From Methylobacter luteus IMV-B-3098 (lineage in GTDB: Bacteria > Pseudomonadota > Gammaproteobacteria > Methylococcales > Methylomonadaceae), in contig NZ_KE386569.1 in the NCBI RefSeq assembly GCF_000427625.1, positions 2,038,591 through 2,102,590 on the forward strand: a DNA stretch of 64,000 bases, written 5' to 3'. Every line of letters starts with the position of its first letter. Positions within the stretch are counted from its first letter, which is position 1. Both the position numbers and the translations under genes were made by a program. Shown piece after piece: positions 29,239-39,433 of the stretch. The notes under the pieces were generated by a model. That model did no database searches and was not told where the DNA came from. It saw only the letters and a program-made list of their open reading frames with translations.

Positions 29239-31560
29239 CTAAAAGTTTTGTCCAAAGTTAAATTGAAAGTATTTTTTGTCATCTCGTTGATCCTGATTGA
29301 TACCATTATTATCTTGATACGTAGTTGTACCCGCGTTTAACGGCATTGCAATACTGACAGATAGCGCGCCAAATGGTGACAGCCACTCGCCTGAAAGGCC
29401 TGCTGAATATCTCAGGTTGTCTATTTCAAAACCGTCGCTGACGGTTCCGGCATCAAAGAAAGTCCCTAACCGAATTGATTTTGTTTCCGGCATAAAAGGC
29501 ACAGGGAAAAACAACTCGGCATTACCGACTATCTTACTTGAACCACCAAAAGGTCGAGCCCTGGAATCCCGTGGACCCAATGTGTTGGTATCATAACCAC
29601 GCACTGATCCCCAGCCGCCTGCAAAATAATTTTCGAAGAAAGGCAATTTTTCGGTCTTGCCGTAGCCTTCCCCGTAAGCGACTTCGCCATGCAGGCGTAG
29701 GGTAAAATCCTTGGCCAAAGGGAAATAATGTTGCTGTTTATAACTGACCTTGTAATATTGAAGATCACTGATGCCTGGAATTGTACCCAAAGCGGAGAAT
29801 CGTTGCTGTCCGCCTCTGTCAGGAAATATTGCCCGGTTAAGCGTGTCGTGTGTCCAGCCCAACGACGGTGTCAAGGTCAGATACGGATTGTCTTGTTCTG
29901 TCTCTAGAAAGTCCTGAATTTCTCTGGATGAAAAATCCGTATCTTTCAGTTTTGTCTGTTTTAAATCCGTATTAAATTGTAACCGGTCAAATTCACTTAA
30001 TGGAATACCGAAATTCACGCCGGTGTGAATAACGTCAGTCGAATAATTGGCAAGGTTGATTTGCGTTGCATCTCTCGTTACATAGCCAAGGTCATAACCA
30101 AAGCTGACACCATCCAAGGTAAAATAAGGATTAAAAAAACCGAATTCATACTGCGTGAGGTAATCACTGTTGTTAAAGGACAGATTCACTCGCTTGCCCG
30201 AACCAAAAACATTGTCCTGGGAAATATTGGCATTCAAGACGATCCCTTGCGTTTGAGAAAATCCTATACCGGCCATCAAGTTACCGGAGGGCTTCTCTAC
30301 CACCGAATAATTCACATCGATCTGATCAGAAGTTCCGGGAACAGGTGGCGTTTCAACATTAACTTCTTCAAAGTAGCCTAAACGTTCCAGACGCGTTTTC
30401 GATCGTTCAATTTTTGAGCTTGATGCCCAGCTCGATTCCATTTGCCGCATTTCCCGGCGCAAGACTTCATCGCGAGTTTTAGTATTACCCTTCATATTGA
30501 TTCGTCTTACATAGACCCGTTTGCCCGGATCGACAAAAAAGGTCATATCAACCGTTTTAGCGGCTTCATTAATTTCTGGCACCATGTTAACGTTTGCAAA
30601 CGCATAACCTTCATCGCCCAAACGGTCGGAAATCGCTTTCGAAGTCTCCGTCGCATTTTTTCTGGAAAATATTTCCTTCGGCCCGACTTTGACGAGTTTT
30701 ATAAGCTCTTCAGGCTTAACGACCAGGTTACCGGCCAGTTTTACTTTTTCAAGCGTATAGACGTCACCTTCCTTGACGTTGATGGTCACATAGATATCTT
30801 TCTTATCAGGCGTAATCGCCACCTGCGTGGATTCCACTGAAAAATTGATGTAGCCACGGTCAAGATAATAAGAACGTAATTTCTCTAAGTCTGCCGATAA
30901 TTTCTGTTTGGAATACTGGTCGTTTTTGGTATAGAAAGATATAAGATTTGTCGTGCTTAATTCAAACTTGCTCAGTAGCGTTTCATCATCGAAAACGTTA
31001 TTGCCGACGATATTGATCTGTTTGATTTTGGCCACTCGGCCTTCGGAGATTTTAATATGGATGCCGACCCTGTTTCTGGTCAGATCTGATACTTCCGTAT
31101 CGATTTTTAAACCATACTTACCATGGCTGAAATATTGGCGACTCAACTCCTGCTCAACTTTATCGAGCACCTGCGGATCGAATACCTTGCCTTCGGATAG
31201 ACCGATTTTATTTAAAGCTTTCGTCAAATCATCCTTGCTCAGGTCTTTGTTGCCCTCAAAAATGATTTTTGCTATCGATGGACGCTCCACGACATTAACA
31301 ATCAGCGTAGAACCGTCCCTTTCCAACGAAATATCTTTAAAAAATCCGGTCTTGAATAATGCCTTGATTGCCGCTCCGGCATTGTCCAGAGAAAACCGTT
31401 CGCCCACATTGACGGGCAGATAATTATAAACCGTGCCTACAGAGATGCGCTGAAGACCTTTGACCTGAATATTCTCAACAACGAATTCTTCGTCACCTTT
31501 AACCGCTTGGGAAACGAGTAGTAATAGCAACAGCAAGCGTGAAAAAGTATTTGATCTCAT
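29239..31560 (-). CDS. bamA: Outer membrane protein assembly factor BamA
   Basis: The Omp85 insertase of the outer membrane. There is a signal peptide (residues 1-22), five POTRA domains to about 420 (FVVENIQVKGLQRIS opens POTRA1) and a 16-strand barrel with the lid-lock motif VRGYDTNTLGPRD near 665. It ends in FNFGQNF with the C-terminal Phe. The length of 773 residues is close to E. coli (810). It heads the skp-fabZ-lpxA-rnhB run. The usual upstream rseP is missing and epmA is there instead. Confidence 0.97.
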   Translation of the reverse strand: MRSNTFSRLLLLLLLVSQAVKGDEEFVVENIQVKGLQRISVGTVYNYLPVNVGERFSLDNAGAAIKALFKTGFFKDISLERDGSTLIVNVVERPSIAKIIFEGNKDLSKDDLTKALNKIGLSEGKVFDPQVLDKVEQELSRQYFSHGKYGLKIDTEVSDLTRNRVGIHIKISEGRVAKIKQINIVGNNVFDDETLLSKFELSTTNLISFYTKNDQYSKQKLSADLEKLRSYYLDRGYINFSVESTQVAITPDKKDIYVTINVKEGDVYTLEKVKLAGNLVVKPEELIKLVKVGPKEIFSRKNATETSKAISDRLGDEGYAFANVNMVPEINEAAKTVDMTFFVDPGKRVYVRRINMKGNTKTRDEVLRREMRQMESSWASSSKIERSKTRLERLGYFEEVNVETPPVPGTSDQIDVNYSVVEKPSGNLMAGIGFSQTQGIVLNANISQDNVFGSGKRVNLSFNNSDYLTQYEFGFFNPYFTLDGVSFGYDLGYVTRDATQINLANYSTDVIHTGVNFGIPLSEFDRLQFNTDLKQTKLKDTDFSSREIQDFLETEQDNPYLTLTPSLGWTHDTLNRAIFPDRGGQQRFSALGTIPGISDLQYYKVSYKQQHYFPLAKDFTLRLHGEVAYGEGYGKTEKLPFFENYFAGGWGSVRGYDTNTLGPRDSRARPFGGSSKIVGNAELFFPVPFMPETKSIRLGTFFDAGTVSDGFEIDNLRYSAGLSGEWLSPFGALSVSIAMPLNAGTTTYQDNNGINQDQRDDKKYFQFNFGQNF

Positions 31561-31634
31561 GTAAACGTCTAATAAAACATATTGTCCGATATTAAAACTC
31601 GCCGGATTATAGCACAGTAACAGTTATAAACGAG

Positions 31635-32615
31635 TTAAGCCCTGTCGATAGGAAAACCAAGCACATCATCAATTGATGCGCTATCCGACAATAGCATCAG
31701 CAAGCGATCCAAACCTATGGCCATGCCCGAACATTCGGGCAAACCGGCCTGTAATGCAGCAACAAGACGCTCATCCTTGACTGAAGCGGGCGCGTTTCTT
31801 TGCCGCCTGATGTTCAGTTCTTTGTCAAAGCGCTCGCCCTGCTCTTTGGCATTCGTCAATTCAAAATAACCGTTGCCCAATTCAACGCCGTTAATAAACA
31901 GTTCGACCCGATCAGTAATCTGTGGATTATGTTCATTGATTCTCGCCAATGATGACTGGCAGGCAGGGTAGCCATACACCATGCGTAAAGCATTCTGACC
32001 TAAAAAAGGCTGAACCTTATGGCTGAATATAAAATCCAGCCAAATGGCATGATCGTATCCGCAGATGCTGATGGCCTCCGGTAATTGATTATCCAGCGCA
32101 TAGGCGCAATACTGCCGATATGAAAACTCAAGCGGATTCAGCCCGGTATAACGTTGAAATATTTCCTGATAACGGAATCTTTGTGTTTCCATCAGCGGCT
32201 TCCGATGATCAAACAACAAAGCGATCAGATCGGCGCACTCATCCATCAATTCCGGCAATTTAAAACCGACGTGATACCATTCAAGCAATGTGAATTCAGG
32301 GTTATGGAATCGTCCAGACTCACCATTCCTGAAAGCTTTGGTTATTTGATAGATGGAACCGCTACCGGCCGCAAGCAGCCGTTTCATGGCGAACTCGGGC
32401 GAAGTTTGCAGAAACAGCGTCTGCTTCTGAGGGGCTAAACAATATTCAGTAGTAAAAAATTCCAGCTGCGGATCAGTTCCGATCCCATGACTCAACAGAG
32501 GCGTTTCCACCTCGAGCACAGATCTTTCAGCAAAGAATCCACGTATCTCAGCGAGCACTTGCGCTCTCAGGCGCAAATGCTCTACGGAACACGTCGGTCG
32601 CCAATCACTTAGCAC
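31635..32615 (-). CDS. epmA: EF-P beta-lysine ligase
   Basis: A class II lysyl-tRNA-synthetase-like enzyme that attaches (R)-beta-lysine to EF-P Lys34. It lacks the tRNA-binding domain, with 326 residues against 325 in E. coli. Class II motifs are visible: RNGESGRFHNPEFTLLEWY (motif 2) and CSGMAIGLDRLLMLL (motif 3). The start codon is a GTG that overlaps the efp stop by one base (TAGTG), so enzyme and substrate genes are translationally coupled. Confidence 0.95.
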   Translation of the reverse strand: MLSDWRPTCSVEHLRLRAQVLAEIRGFFAERSVLEVETPLLSHGIGTDPQLEFFTTEYCLAPQKQTLFLQTSPEFAMKRLLAAGSGSIYQITKAFRNGESGRFHNPEFTLLEWYHVGFKLPELMDECADLIALLFDHRKPLMETQRFRYQEIFQRYTGLNPLEFSYRQYCAYALDNQLPEAISICGYDHAIWLDFIFSHKVQPFLGQNALRMVYGYPACQSSLARINEHNPQITDRVELFINGVELGNGYFELTNAKEQGERFDKELNIRRQRNAPASVKDERLVAALQAGLPECSGMAIGLDRLLMLLSDSASIDDVLGFPIDRA

Positions 32616-33184
32616 TAGTCTTTGACGCGTGAGACATATTCGCCGGTACGAGTATCGACCTTGACGACTTCGCCGATTTGTACAAACAGAGGCACTCTGA
32701 CTACGGCGCCTGTTTCCAGTGTAGCCGGTTTACCGCCGCCACCCGAAGTATCACCGCGCACGCCTGGATCGGTTTCGGTAATGGCCAATTCGACAAAGTT
32801 AGCCGGTGTTACAGACAGAGGTGAATCATTCCATAAAGTTACGGTGCAAAGATCCTGATCCTTGAGCCAGTTTTTAGCTTCACCGACGGCTTTTTCATCA
32901 GCCTGATACTGTTCAAATGTATCCGGCACCATGAAATGGCGAAATTCGCCGTCGTTATACAGGTATTGCATTTCGACATCGACAACGTCAGCCCCTTCCA
33001 GAGACTCGCCGGATTTAAATGTTCTTTCGATCACACGGCCAGTTTTCAGATTTCTGATCTTAACCCGGTTAAAAGCCTGACCCTTTCCCGGTTTGACAAA
33101 TTCATTTTCAATAATCGCACAGGGATCATTATCCAGCATGACTTTTAACCCGGCTTTAAATTCATTGGTACTATAACTAGCCAT
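32615..33184 (-). CDS. efp: Elongation factor P
   Basis: Relieves ribosomes stalled at polyproline. The open frame runs to 33268, but the ATG at 33184 has GAGGATAAA before it and gives 189 residues, as in E. coli (188). The modified residue Lys34 is in place in [10 protein letters not shown]. The three-domain sequence is complete to GEYVSRVKD. It is co-transcribed with epmA and divergent from epmB by 87 bases, so all parts of the beta-lysylation route are here. Confidence 0.97.
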   Translation of the reverse strand: MASYSTNEFKAGLKVMLDNDPCAIIENEFVKPGKGQAFNRVKIRNLKTGRVIERTFKSGESLEGADVVDVEMQYLYNDGEFRHFMVPDTFEQYQADEKAVGEAKNWLKDQDLCTVTLWNDSPLSVTPANFVELAITETDPGVRGDTSGGGGKPATLETGAVVRVPLFVQIGEVVKVDTRTGEYVSRVKD

Positions 33185-33271
33185 TTTATCCTCGAGACTA
33201 CAAACAATAATTAAAACCAAACCATTATAATAGATGGCCACTACCGATAGAAACTCTAAATAAGCCATTTC

Positions 33272-34303
33272 ATGTTAGAACGACAAACCGAAACAGAGCA
33301 CTTTGATCTAAGTTGGCAGCAACAACTTGCCGAAGCCTTTAATAGCATTGAAGATTTATGCCATTATCTACATTTATCGCCGAGTGAACTGCCGGTTTCA
33401 TCAGCGGCTAGTAAGAGCTTTCCCTTGCGCGTTCCCCTCAACTTTGCTGCCAGCATGGAAAAAGGCAATCCTCATGACCCTTTACTCAGGCAGGTATTGC
33501 CGGTCAACGACGAACTGTTTGCCTACCCGGGCTTCAGCAATGATCCGGTAGGCGATCTTCGGGCTGCAACCGAATCCAGCGTACTTCACAAGTATCAAGG
33601 CCGCGTCTTGCTTATCAATACCGGCAGTTGCGCCATCAATTGCAGGTATTGCTTCCGCAGGAACTTTCCCTATGCCGACCTGCAACTCAGCAAACAGAAA
33701 GAAGATGCCGCCGTCCGGTATATAGACAAAGACTCCGGCATTTCGGAAGTGATTTTAAGCGGCGGTGATCCATTAGTGCTCAATGACGCCCGATTAACCC
33801 GACTCGTTCAGCATCTGGGCCGAATCAAGCATTTAAAACGCATCCGGATACACAGCCGAATACCTGTCGTCCTTCCCGCCCGCATAACCGATGAGTTGAT
33901 CAATACACTGGCGCAATGTCCGGCGCAGATTATCCTGGTCGTACATTGCAATCATGCCAATGAAATCAATGAGCGAGTGATTGCTGCCTGCAAAACACTC
34001 AAAAATAATGGCATTACGCTGTTTAATCAATCGGTATTGTTAAAAGGCATCAATGATACGGCAGAACAGCTATGTGAGCTGAGCGAGCGTTTATTCAGCC
34101 ACGGCATCATCCCTTATTACCTGCATTTGCTCGATAAAGCGACGGGGACGGGGCACTTTGAGGTCTCCGAACAGGATGCGCTGGCGCTAATGAGGCAAGT
34201 TCAGGCCACTCTGCCCGGCTATCTTGTGCCTAAACTGGTTAAGGAAGTGGCCGGCATGGCGTCCAAACAATACGTTTTTAATGACACGAACAGCTACCGT
34301 TAA
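33272..34303 (+). CDS. epmB: EF-P-specific lysine 2,3-aminomutase
   Basis: A radical-SAM, PLP enzyme turning lysine to (R)-beta-lysine for EF-P. The [4Fe-4S] CxxxCxxC motif is CAINCRYC near residue 119, and the family blocks [14 protein letters not shown] and [14 protein letters not shown] follow. 343 residues against 342 in E. coli, and it lacks the long C-terminal part of catabolic KamA enzymes. Together with efp and epmA this makes the assignment firm. Confidence 0.95.
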   Translation: MLERQTETEHFDLSWQQQLAEAFNSIEDLCHYLHLSPSELPVSSAASKSFPLRVPLNFAASMEKGNPHDPLLRQVLPVNDELFAYPGFSNDPVGDLRAATESSVLHKYQGRVLLINTGSCAINCRYCFRRNFPYADLQLSKQKEDAAVRYIDKDSGISEVILSGGDPLVLNDARLTRLVQHLGRIKHLKRIRIHSRIPVVLPARITDELINTLAQCPAQIILVVHCNHANEINERVIAACKTLKNNGITLFNQSVLLKGINDTAEQLCELSERLFSHGIIPYYLHLLDKATGTGHFEVSEQDALALMRQVQATLPGYLVPKLVKEVAGMASKQYVFNDTNSYR

Positions 34304-34338
34304 AATCGCCCCTTATCGCATCGCCATCCAAGCCGGTG

Positions 34339-35241
34339 CTAATCCTCTACCGATTGATTGGCAATGCCATGCGGCACATGCGCCGCGGCCACATGCTGGG
34401 CTGCGGATTCGCAATGTGTTTTCTGATCATCGAAGAAAATGTCAGCTCCGAAGGCTTTCAGAAAAGGTCCTTTCGCCATGCCACCCAAAAATAACGCTTC
34501 GTCGATACGTATGCCCCAGGCTCTCAAGGTTCTGACCACACGTTCATGGGCTGGCGCCGAACGCGCGGTCACCAGAGCCGTTCTGATCGGCGACGATTGC
34601 GGATCGAACTGCGACTGAATATGATGCAGCGCGGCAAGGAAATCTTTAAAAGGCCCGCCCGGCAAAGGCGTTTTGGCTGCTTTGCGTTCATTCTCGGCAA
34701 ATACTTGCAGCCCCTGCTGTTGATAAATACGCTCCGATTCATCCGAAAATATGACAGAATCGCCGTCAAACGCAATGCGCAGCTGGCTGGAGGGATTAGT
34801 CAATGACGAGCCGCAAAGTATCGTAGCGGCAGCAAAACCGGCATCGAGCGCCTTAGCCACATCGTCGGAATTGGCCGATAAAAACAGATGAGCACCGAAT
34901 GCCGAGATATAGTTGTAAGGCGAAACACCGCTGGTAAATGCGGCACGGGTGATATTCAATCCGTGATGGGCAATCGAATTGAAGATCCTCAACCCCGTAT
35001 CGGCGCTGTTTTGCGATACCAAAATAATTTCAACGAGCGGTTCATCAAGGCAACTTTCATTGATGGTCAGAAGTTTCTGGACCAGAGAAAATCCGTAACC
35101 GGGGTCTAGGACTTCCTCCTCATGCTCGACCTGATAGCGGCAGAAAGCTTCCTTACCCTGCGTCTGGAATATCGCATGGGAATCATCCAGATTAAATAGG
35201 GCTCTGGATGAAACCGCGACAACAAGTTTTTGCTTGCTCAT
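34339..35241 (-). CDS. Cytosolic 5'-nucleotidase (NT5C1-like)
   Basis: A 300-residue protein of the bacterial 5'-nucleotidase family PF06189, with KLVVAVSSRALFNLDDSH at the start, RIAFDGDSVIFSDESERIY in the middle (the DGD/S block of the haloacid-dehalogenase fold) and LGGMAKGPFLKAFGADIFFDD late. It probably dephosphorylates nucleoside monophosphates, but the substrate has not been pinned down for most members. It is convergent with epmB, leaving 35 bases. Confidence 0.85.
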   Translation of the reverse strand: MSKQKLVVAVSSRALFNLDDSHAIFQTQGKEAFCRYQVEHEEEVLDPGYGFSLVQKLLTINESCLDEPLVEIILVSQNSADTGLRIFNSIAHHGLNITRAAFTSGVSPYNYISAFGAHLFLSANSDDVAKALDAGFAAATILCGSSLTNPSSQLRIAFDGDSVIFSDESERIYQQQGLQVFAENERKAAKTPLPGGPFKDFLAALHHIQSQFDPQSSPIRTALVTARSAPAHERVVRTLRAWGIRIDEALFLGGMAKGPFLKAFGADIFFDDQKTHCESAAQHVAAAHVPHGIANQSVED

Positions 35242-35266
35242 GCTCTCTTAATCGATATTCTGGACT

Positions 35267-36790
35267 TTAACCCTGGATATTGCCTACCCAGACCGAAGTC
35301 AGTTTAAGGGTTTTTTTAACTTTTGTTGCATACGAGGCCGCCTCACTCCTGTTTTTAAAGCCTCCTACCCTTAGCCGATACCAGGTAACATTATTTACTT
35401 TGACATCAACCACTTCAACAGGGATGCCCTTTTGTTCAAATTCAGCCGCTTTGCTTTTGGCATACCATTGCTGTCTGTAGGCGATCAAATTGACAAACCA
35501 GTCGGCTGTCGTATTAGTCTTTCCAGAAACGCCCTGAGGCTTGGATTCTTTCATTTTTGCATAGGCAGTTGCCTGCTTTGTATCTGCCGATTTGGGGGCA
35601 TCCTCCGTCAGTGCTTTGCTTTCCAAGACATTCAGTCTGGCCTGCAAGTCTTTAAGCCGATCCAATTCTATTTCTATTCCCGCTACGCCTTCTATCGGCT
35701 CATTTATCTCTGCTTCCGCTGATAACGGAGCCTTGTTTGACAACTGCTCCATGATACCGTCTACTCGCTGGTTCAATTGCTCAATGGCTGCCTTGATATC
35801 GTCCAGTTCCGTATCTGAACTTTGTACGGAGCCATTTCCTGCAGCCGCTACTTCAAGCGTGTTAACGCGTTCGCTTAGTCTTGATACCTCTTTTTTCGCA
35901 CTATAAGCCATTAAACCGAAACCGATTGCAGCAATCAATGCGGCGCTTCCCAAACCAATGGCAATATAAGCGAAGAATCCTGGATTTTTGGTTTTGTTTT
36001 CAAATTCAGCACTCAGTGCTTTCGGAAGCGGGCTAATGGATTCCTGATCGGGATTGGACCGATTCGATGCCGCCATGTCAGCATTGTCAAACTCAAGCCG
36101 GTCCTCTCTAGATCGTCTCGGCCTTATTCTGGCCATAAATTCATCCAGAGCTGGCATTGAAATCGACGACAGTACAGTTTCAGGCTTTTCTTCCGGAATG
36201 GCTGTGTCCTGAGCAGGACGAGCTTCATCAATGTCAGGCTGATTTTTTAGCCCCATATCATCCAAAATATCCCAATCGGAGGGCGCATTAAAATCAGCAA
36301 AAAAATTATTATCTTGATAGTCTTCAAATAATGCTTCCGTTTGCCTGTTTTGATCTACAGAATCAACCTTCTGAAGATTGGGCGCTTCAGACTCCTGCTC
36401 ATCAAAATCATTGATTTCAAAAAAACCCTCGATTCCACTTGGCATCTCATCATCTGAAGAGTTTGTCTCATCGTCACTGACGGCATCGACAAACGGGTCA
36501 AATTCTTCTTCCCGCTCCTCATCGAACCTCATTTCCTCGAAGTCATCGTCAAATTCGTCTGACAAATCGATATCATCAATCTCGTGATCTCTACTGCCGT
36601 CTGCCTGATACGACTCCTCCGCATCAAGCTCCTCAGCCAGAAGCAATCTATCAAGGGCATCCTCATCATCTTCCCGGTCATATGACGAATCCAGGGAAGA
36701 CTTTACTTTATCCAGCATGGCGTCTAGCTCATCATTGAAATCATTTAGATTGTTCTTGGGATTATTATTTGCTGAATCTGTCATACTCAC
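35267..36790 (-). CDS. SPOR-domain membrane protein with long acidic cytoplasmic region
   Basis: A 507-residue single-pass protein. Residues 1-265 are strongly acidic and low in complexity (runs rich in Asp/Glu). One TM helix lies at about 271-297, followed by a coiled coil (about 300-400) and a C-terminal SPOR domain from about 428 (WFVNLIAYRQQW, then WYRLRVGGFKNRSEAASYA). SPOR domains bind septal peptidoglycan stripped of stem peptides, so a cell-division or envelope role is likely. The large acidic cytoplasmic part is unlike FtsN and suggests a partner-binding tail. Confidence 0.82.
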   Translation of the reverse strand: MSMTDSANNNPKNNLNDFNDELDAMLDKVKSSLDSSYDREDDEDALDRLLLAEELDAEESYQADGSRDHEIDDIDLSDEFDDDFEEMRFDEEREEEFDPFVDAVSDDETNSSDDEMPSGIEGFFEINDFDEQESEAPNLQKVDSVDQNRQTEALFEDYQDNNFFADFNAPSDWDILDDMGLKNQPDIDEARPAQDTAIPEEKPETVLSSISMPALDEFMARIRPRRSREDRLEFDNADMAASNRSNPDQESISPLPKALSAEFENKTKNPGFFAYIAIGLGSAALIAAIGFGLMAYSAKKEVSRLSERVNTLEVAAAGNGSVQSSDTELDDIKAAIEQLNQRVDGIMEQLSNKAPLSAEAEINEPIEGVAGIEIELDRLKDLQARLNVLESKALTEDAPKSADTKQATAYAKMKESKPQGVSGKTNTTADWFVNLIAYRQQWYAKSKAAEFEQKGIPVEVVDVKVNNVTWYRLRVGGFKNRSEAASYATKVKKTLKLTSVWVGNIQG

Positions 36791-36948
36791 ATCCTTTGGT
36801 GAGAAAAAATAACCTTAAAATCCGAATTAGTATCAGCGCTTGCCGACTCGAAAAAAATTTCTTTATTTTAAAGTCAATAAAACTTAATGTTCACAAAGTT
36901 TCGCTCATTTGATGTTAAACTTTCAAATAAAAACTTATTAAGAACAAT

Positions 36949-37473
36949 ATGCAACTAGCTATCACTGCTTTAGGCGACAACCAGATTAATTTTATTGCAG
37001 AAATATTACCCGCCATACGCGACTGTAAATGCAATATTCTTGAAATAAGATCTTCCCGCCTGGCTCAGTCTACAGCCGCCTATCTGCTTATTCAAGGCAA
37101 CTGGAATTACATTGCCAAACTCGAAAGTTCTTTAGATGTCATCCAGAAACGGCTTGAGATTCAAATTCATAAATTACGTCTGGAGCACAAAGAAAAAAAC
37201 TGTGATTATGTACCCTATTCGTTAGAGACCATTTCACTGGATCGCGACAATGTAATGGAATCCATCACGACTTTCCTTTTTGACCGCGATATCGGCGTTG
37301 AAGAAATATCCGGCAGCTGTTATCAGGCGCCCTATATTCAAACGCCTGTATTCTCCACTAAATTTATCATATTAATCCCGCCGCATCTCCATCTGCTGTC
37401 ACTGCGCGAGGAATTTCTGGATTTCTGCGATCAGCTGAACATTGATTCGATCCTTGAACCCATAAAACGATAG
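36949..37473 (+). CDS. gcvR: Glycine cleavage system regulator GcvR-like, ACT domains
   Basis: A 174-residue protein with two ACT-type halves (LAITALGDNQINFIAEIL at the N-terminus, SLDRDNVMESITTFLFDR in the second). In E. coli GcvR binds GcvA and represses the glycine cleavage operon in the absence of glycine. The neighbouring bcp gene matches the gcvR-bcp order of enterics. No gcvA is visible here, so the target is inferred. Confidence 0.82.
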   Translation: MQLAITALGDNQINFIAEILPAIRDCKCNILEIRSSRLAQSTAAYLLIQGNWNYIAKLESSLDVIQKRLEIQIHKLRLEHKEKNCDYVPYSLETISLDRDNVMESITTFLFDRDIGVEEISGSCYQAPYIQTPVFSTKFIILIPPHLHLLSLREEFLDFCDQLNIDSILEPIKR

Positions 37474-37481
37474 GTCCAGTA

Positions 37482-37964
37482 ATGACAACACCCAGCATAG
37501 GCAGCCCTGTGCCTGATTTTGAGGCTCAGTCAACCGGCGAAAAAATCTTCCAATTATCGGACTATCGCGGTAAATACGCTGTCCTTTATTTTTATCCCAA
37601 GGACAACACGCCAGGCTGTACACAGGAAGGCCAGCATTTCCGCGACAATATTGAAAAATTTACCGCCTTGAATGCGGTCGTATTCGGCATATCTCGCGAT
37701 ACCGTCCGCGTCCATGAAGGTTTTAAATGTAAACAGGCATTTCCTTTTGATCTGCTATCGGATCATGATGAAGCACTATGCCGGTTATTTGATGTCATAA
37801 AAATGAAAACCCTATACGGCAAACAGGTTCGCGGCATCGAACGCAGCACTTTCCTTATTGATCCGCAAGGACTGCTTGCACGTGAATGGCGCAAAGTGAA
37901 AGTCAAAACTCACATACAAGAAGTGCTGCAAGCATTGATGGAACTTACAGGAAATCAGAAATGA
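37482..37964 (+). CDS. bcp: Thiol peroxidase, Bcp/PrxQ family
   Basis: A peroxiredoxin reducing hydroperoxides. The peroxidatic Cys is in NTPGCTQEGQHFRD near residue 46. The resolving Cys found five residues later in E. coli Bcp is absent (Gln-His there), so this should behave as a 1-Cys or alternatively resolved enzyme. 160 residues. It starts eight bases after gcvR, and its stop overlaps the start of the phoH-like gene (ATGA). Confidence 0.93.
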   Translation: MTTPSIGSPVPDFEAQSTGEKIFQLSDYRGKYAVLYFYPKDNTPGCTQEGQHFRDNIEKFTALNAVVFGISRDTVRVHEGFKCKQAFPFDLLSDHDEALCRLFDVIKMKTLYGKQVRGIERSTFLIDPQGLLAREWRKVKVKTHIQEVLQALMELTGNQK

Positions 37965-39376
37965 ATATTCAAACACCACCTGACAAAAAGTTATTTGTTT
38001 TAGATACGAATGTGCTGATGCACGATCCGGCCGCCATCTTTCGCTTTCAGGAACACGATATTTTTATCCCGATGATCGTACTGGAAGAGTTGGACCATTC
38101 CAAAAAAGGCCTGACCGAAGTCGCCCGCAACGTCAGACAAGTCAGCCGGTTCCTGGATGAACTGATCCGCGATGCCAGCCCGCAAACCATCAACGACGGC
38201 CTGCCTTTATCACGCATCGAACACGGCCTGGCGGAAGGCGTCGAAAGTCAGGGACGCCTGTACTTTCAAACCAGCGCCATGACGGCACTGTTGCCGGAAA
38301 GCATGCCCGGCAATATTGCCGATAACTCTATCCTGCGCATTGTTCTGGCGCTCACGAAAGAACTGCCCGGTACTAAAGTCATTCTGGTGTCCAAAGATAT
38401 CAACATGCGCATCAAGGCAGCGACGCTGGAACTTCCCGCCGAGGATTATCACAATGACCAGACGCTGGAAGACATCGACCTGTTATACAGCGGTGTCAAA
38501 GCATTGGACAGCAATTTCTGGGAACTGCACGGCAGCAAAATGGACTCCTGGCAGGAAAAAGACCGCACTTTTTACAAGCTGGAAGATCCGCTGGTCGCCG
38601 AATGGTACCCCAATCAGTATTTGTATATAGAAGACGAATCTAATTTTGAAGCCATCGTTAGATCAATTGAAGGCCAGGTGGCCGTACTGGAACTGGCGAG
38701 AGACTATCGTTCCAAGCACAATAATGTCTGGGGCATCACGGCAAGAAACCGCGAACAGAACTTCGCCCTTAATGTGCTGCTGGATCCGGAAATCGATTTT
38801 GTCACTTTGCTGGGTACGGCGGGCACCGGAAAAACCCTGCTAGCTTTAGCCGCGGGCCTGACCATGACCATAGAGCACAAGGCCTATCATGAAATCGTCA
38901 TGACGCGCGAAACGATTCCGGTCGGCGAAGATATCGGCTTCTTGCCCGGCACCGAAGAAGAAAAGATGGCGCCGTGGATGGGGGCGTTAATCGATAACCT
39001 TGAACTGCTCGGCAGTCGCTCCGGGCAAAGCGATTGGGAACAAGGCGCATCCACGAATATGATCATGAACCGCGTCAAGATCAGGTCGCTTAATTTCATG
39101 CGCGGCCGGACCTTCCTGAACCGTTTCCTGATTATTGATGAAGCGCAGAACCTGACCTCCAAGCAAATGAAAACCCTCATAACGCGTGCAGGCCCCGGCA
39201 CAAAAATCGTGTGTATCGGCAATCTGGGGCAAATAGACACCCCTTATTTAACCGCAACCACGTCCGGCTTAACCTATGTTGTAGACCGCTTCAAAACCTG
39301 GCCGCATGGCGCGCACATTACTCTGCGCCGGGGCGAACGCTCACGCCTGGCCGATTACGCATCGGATATACTGTAA
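37961..39376 (+). CDS. PIN-PhoH fusion ATPase
   Basis: A 471-residue protein from the ATG at 37961 that overlaps the bcp stop by four bases. It has an N-terminal PIN nuclease-fold domain (FVLDTNVLMHDPAAIF, IVLEELDHSKKG; acidic residues conserved) and a C-terminal PhoH domain with Walker A GTAGTGKTLLALAAG and Walker B FLIIDEAQNLT. In mycobacteria such PhoH2 proteins act as RNA helicase/RNases. This one is the general bacterial form, function inferred as RNA processing or stress control. Confidence 0.92.
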   Translation: MNIQTPPDKKLFVLDTNVLMHDPAAIFRFQEHDIFIPMIVLEELDHSKKGLTEVARNVRQVSRFLDELIRDASPQTINDGLPLSRIEHGLAEGVESQGRLYFQTSAMTALLPESMPGNIADNSILRIVLALTKELPGTKVILVSKDINMRIKAATLELPAEDYHNDQTLEDIDLLYSGVKALDSNFWELHGSKMDSWQEKDRTFYKLEDPLVAEWYPNQYLYIEDESNFEAIVRSIEGQVAVLELARDYRSKHNNVWGITARNREQNFALNVLLDPEIDFVTLLGTAGTGKTLLALAAGLTMTIEHKAYHEIVMTRETIPVGEDIGFLPGTEEEKMAPWMGALIDNLELLGSRSGQSDWEQGASTNMIMNRVKIRSLNFMRGRTFLNRFLIIDEAQNLTSKQMKTLITRAGPGTKIVCIGNLGQIDTPYLTATTSGLTYVVDRFKTWPHGAHITLRRGERSRLADYASDIL

Positions 39377-39386
39377 AGCTGGCAAA

Positions 39387-39427
39387 GGATCAAGGCGAAC
39401 AACAAAAACCACCTTTCGCCTTGATCC
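39387..39427. terminator. Terminator between convergent phoH-like and perM-like genes
   Basis: A perfect 13-bp stem: GGATCAAGGCGAA (39387-39399) with TTCGCCTTGATCC (39415-39427), and a 15-base loop. It is followed by only a weak T-rich stretch (ATTTT), so efficiency is uncertain. It lies 11 bases after one gene and 7 before the end of the other. Confidence 0.6.
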
Positions 39428-39433
39428 CGAATT

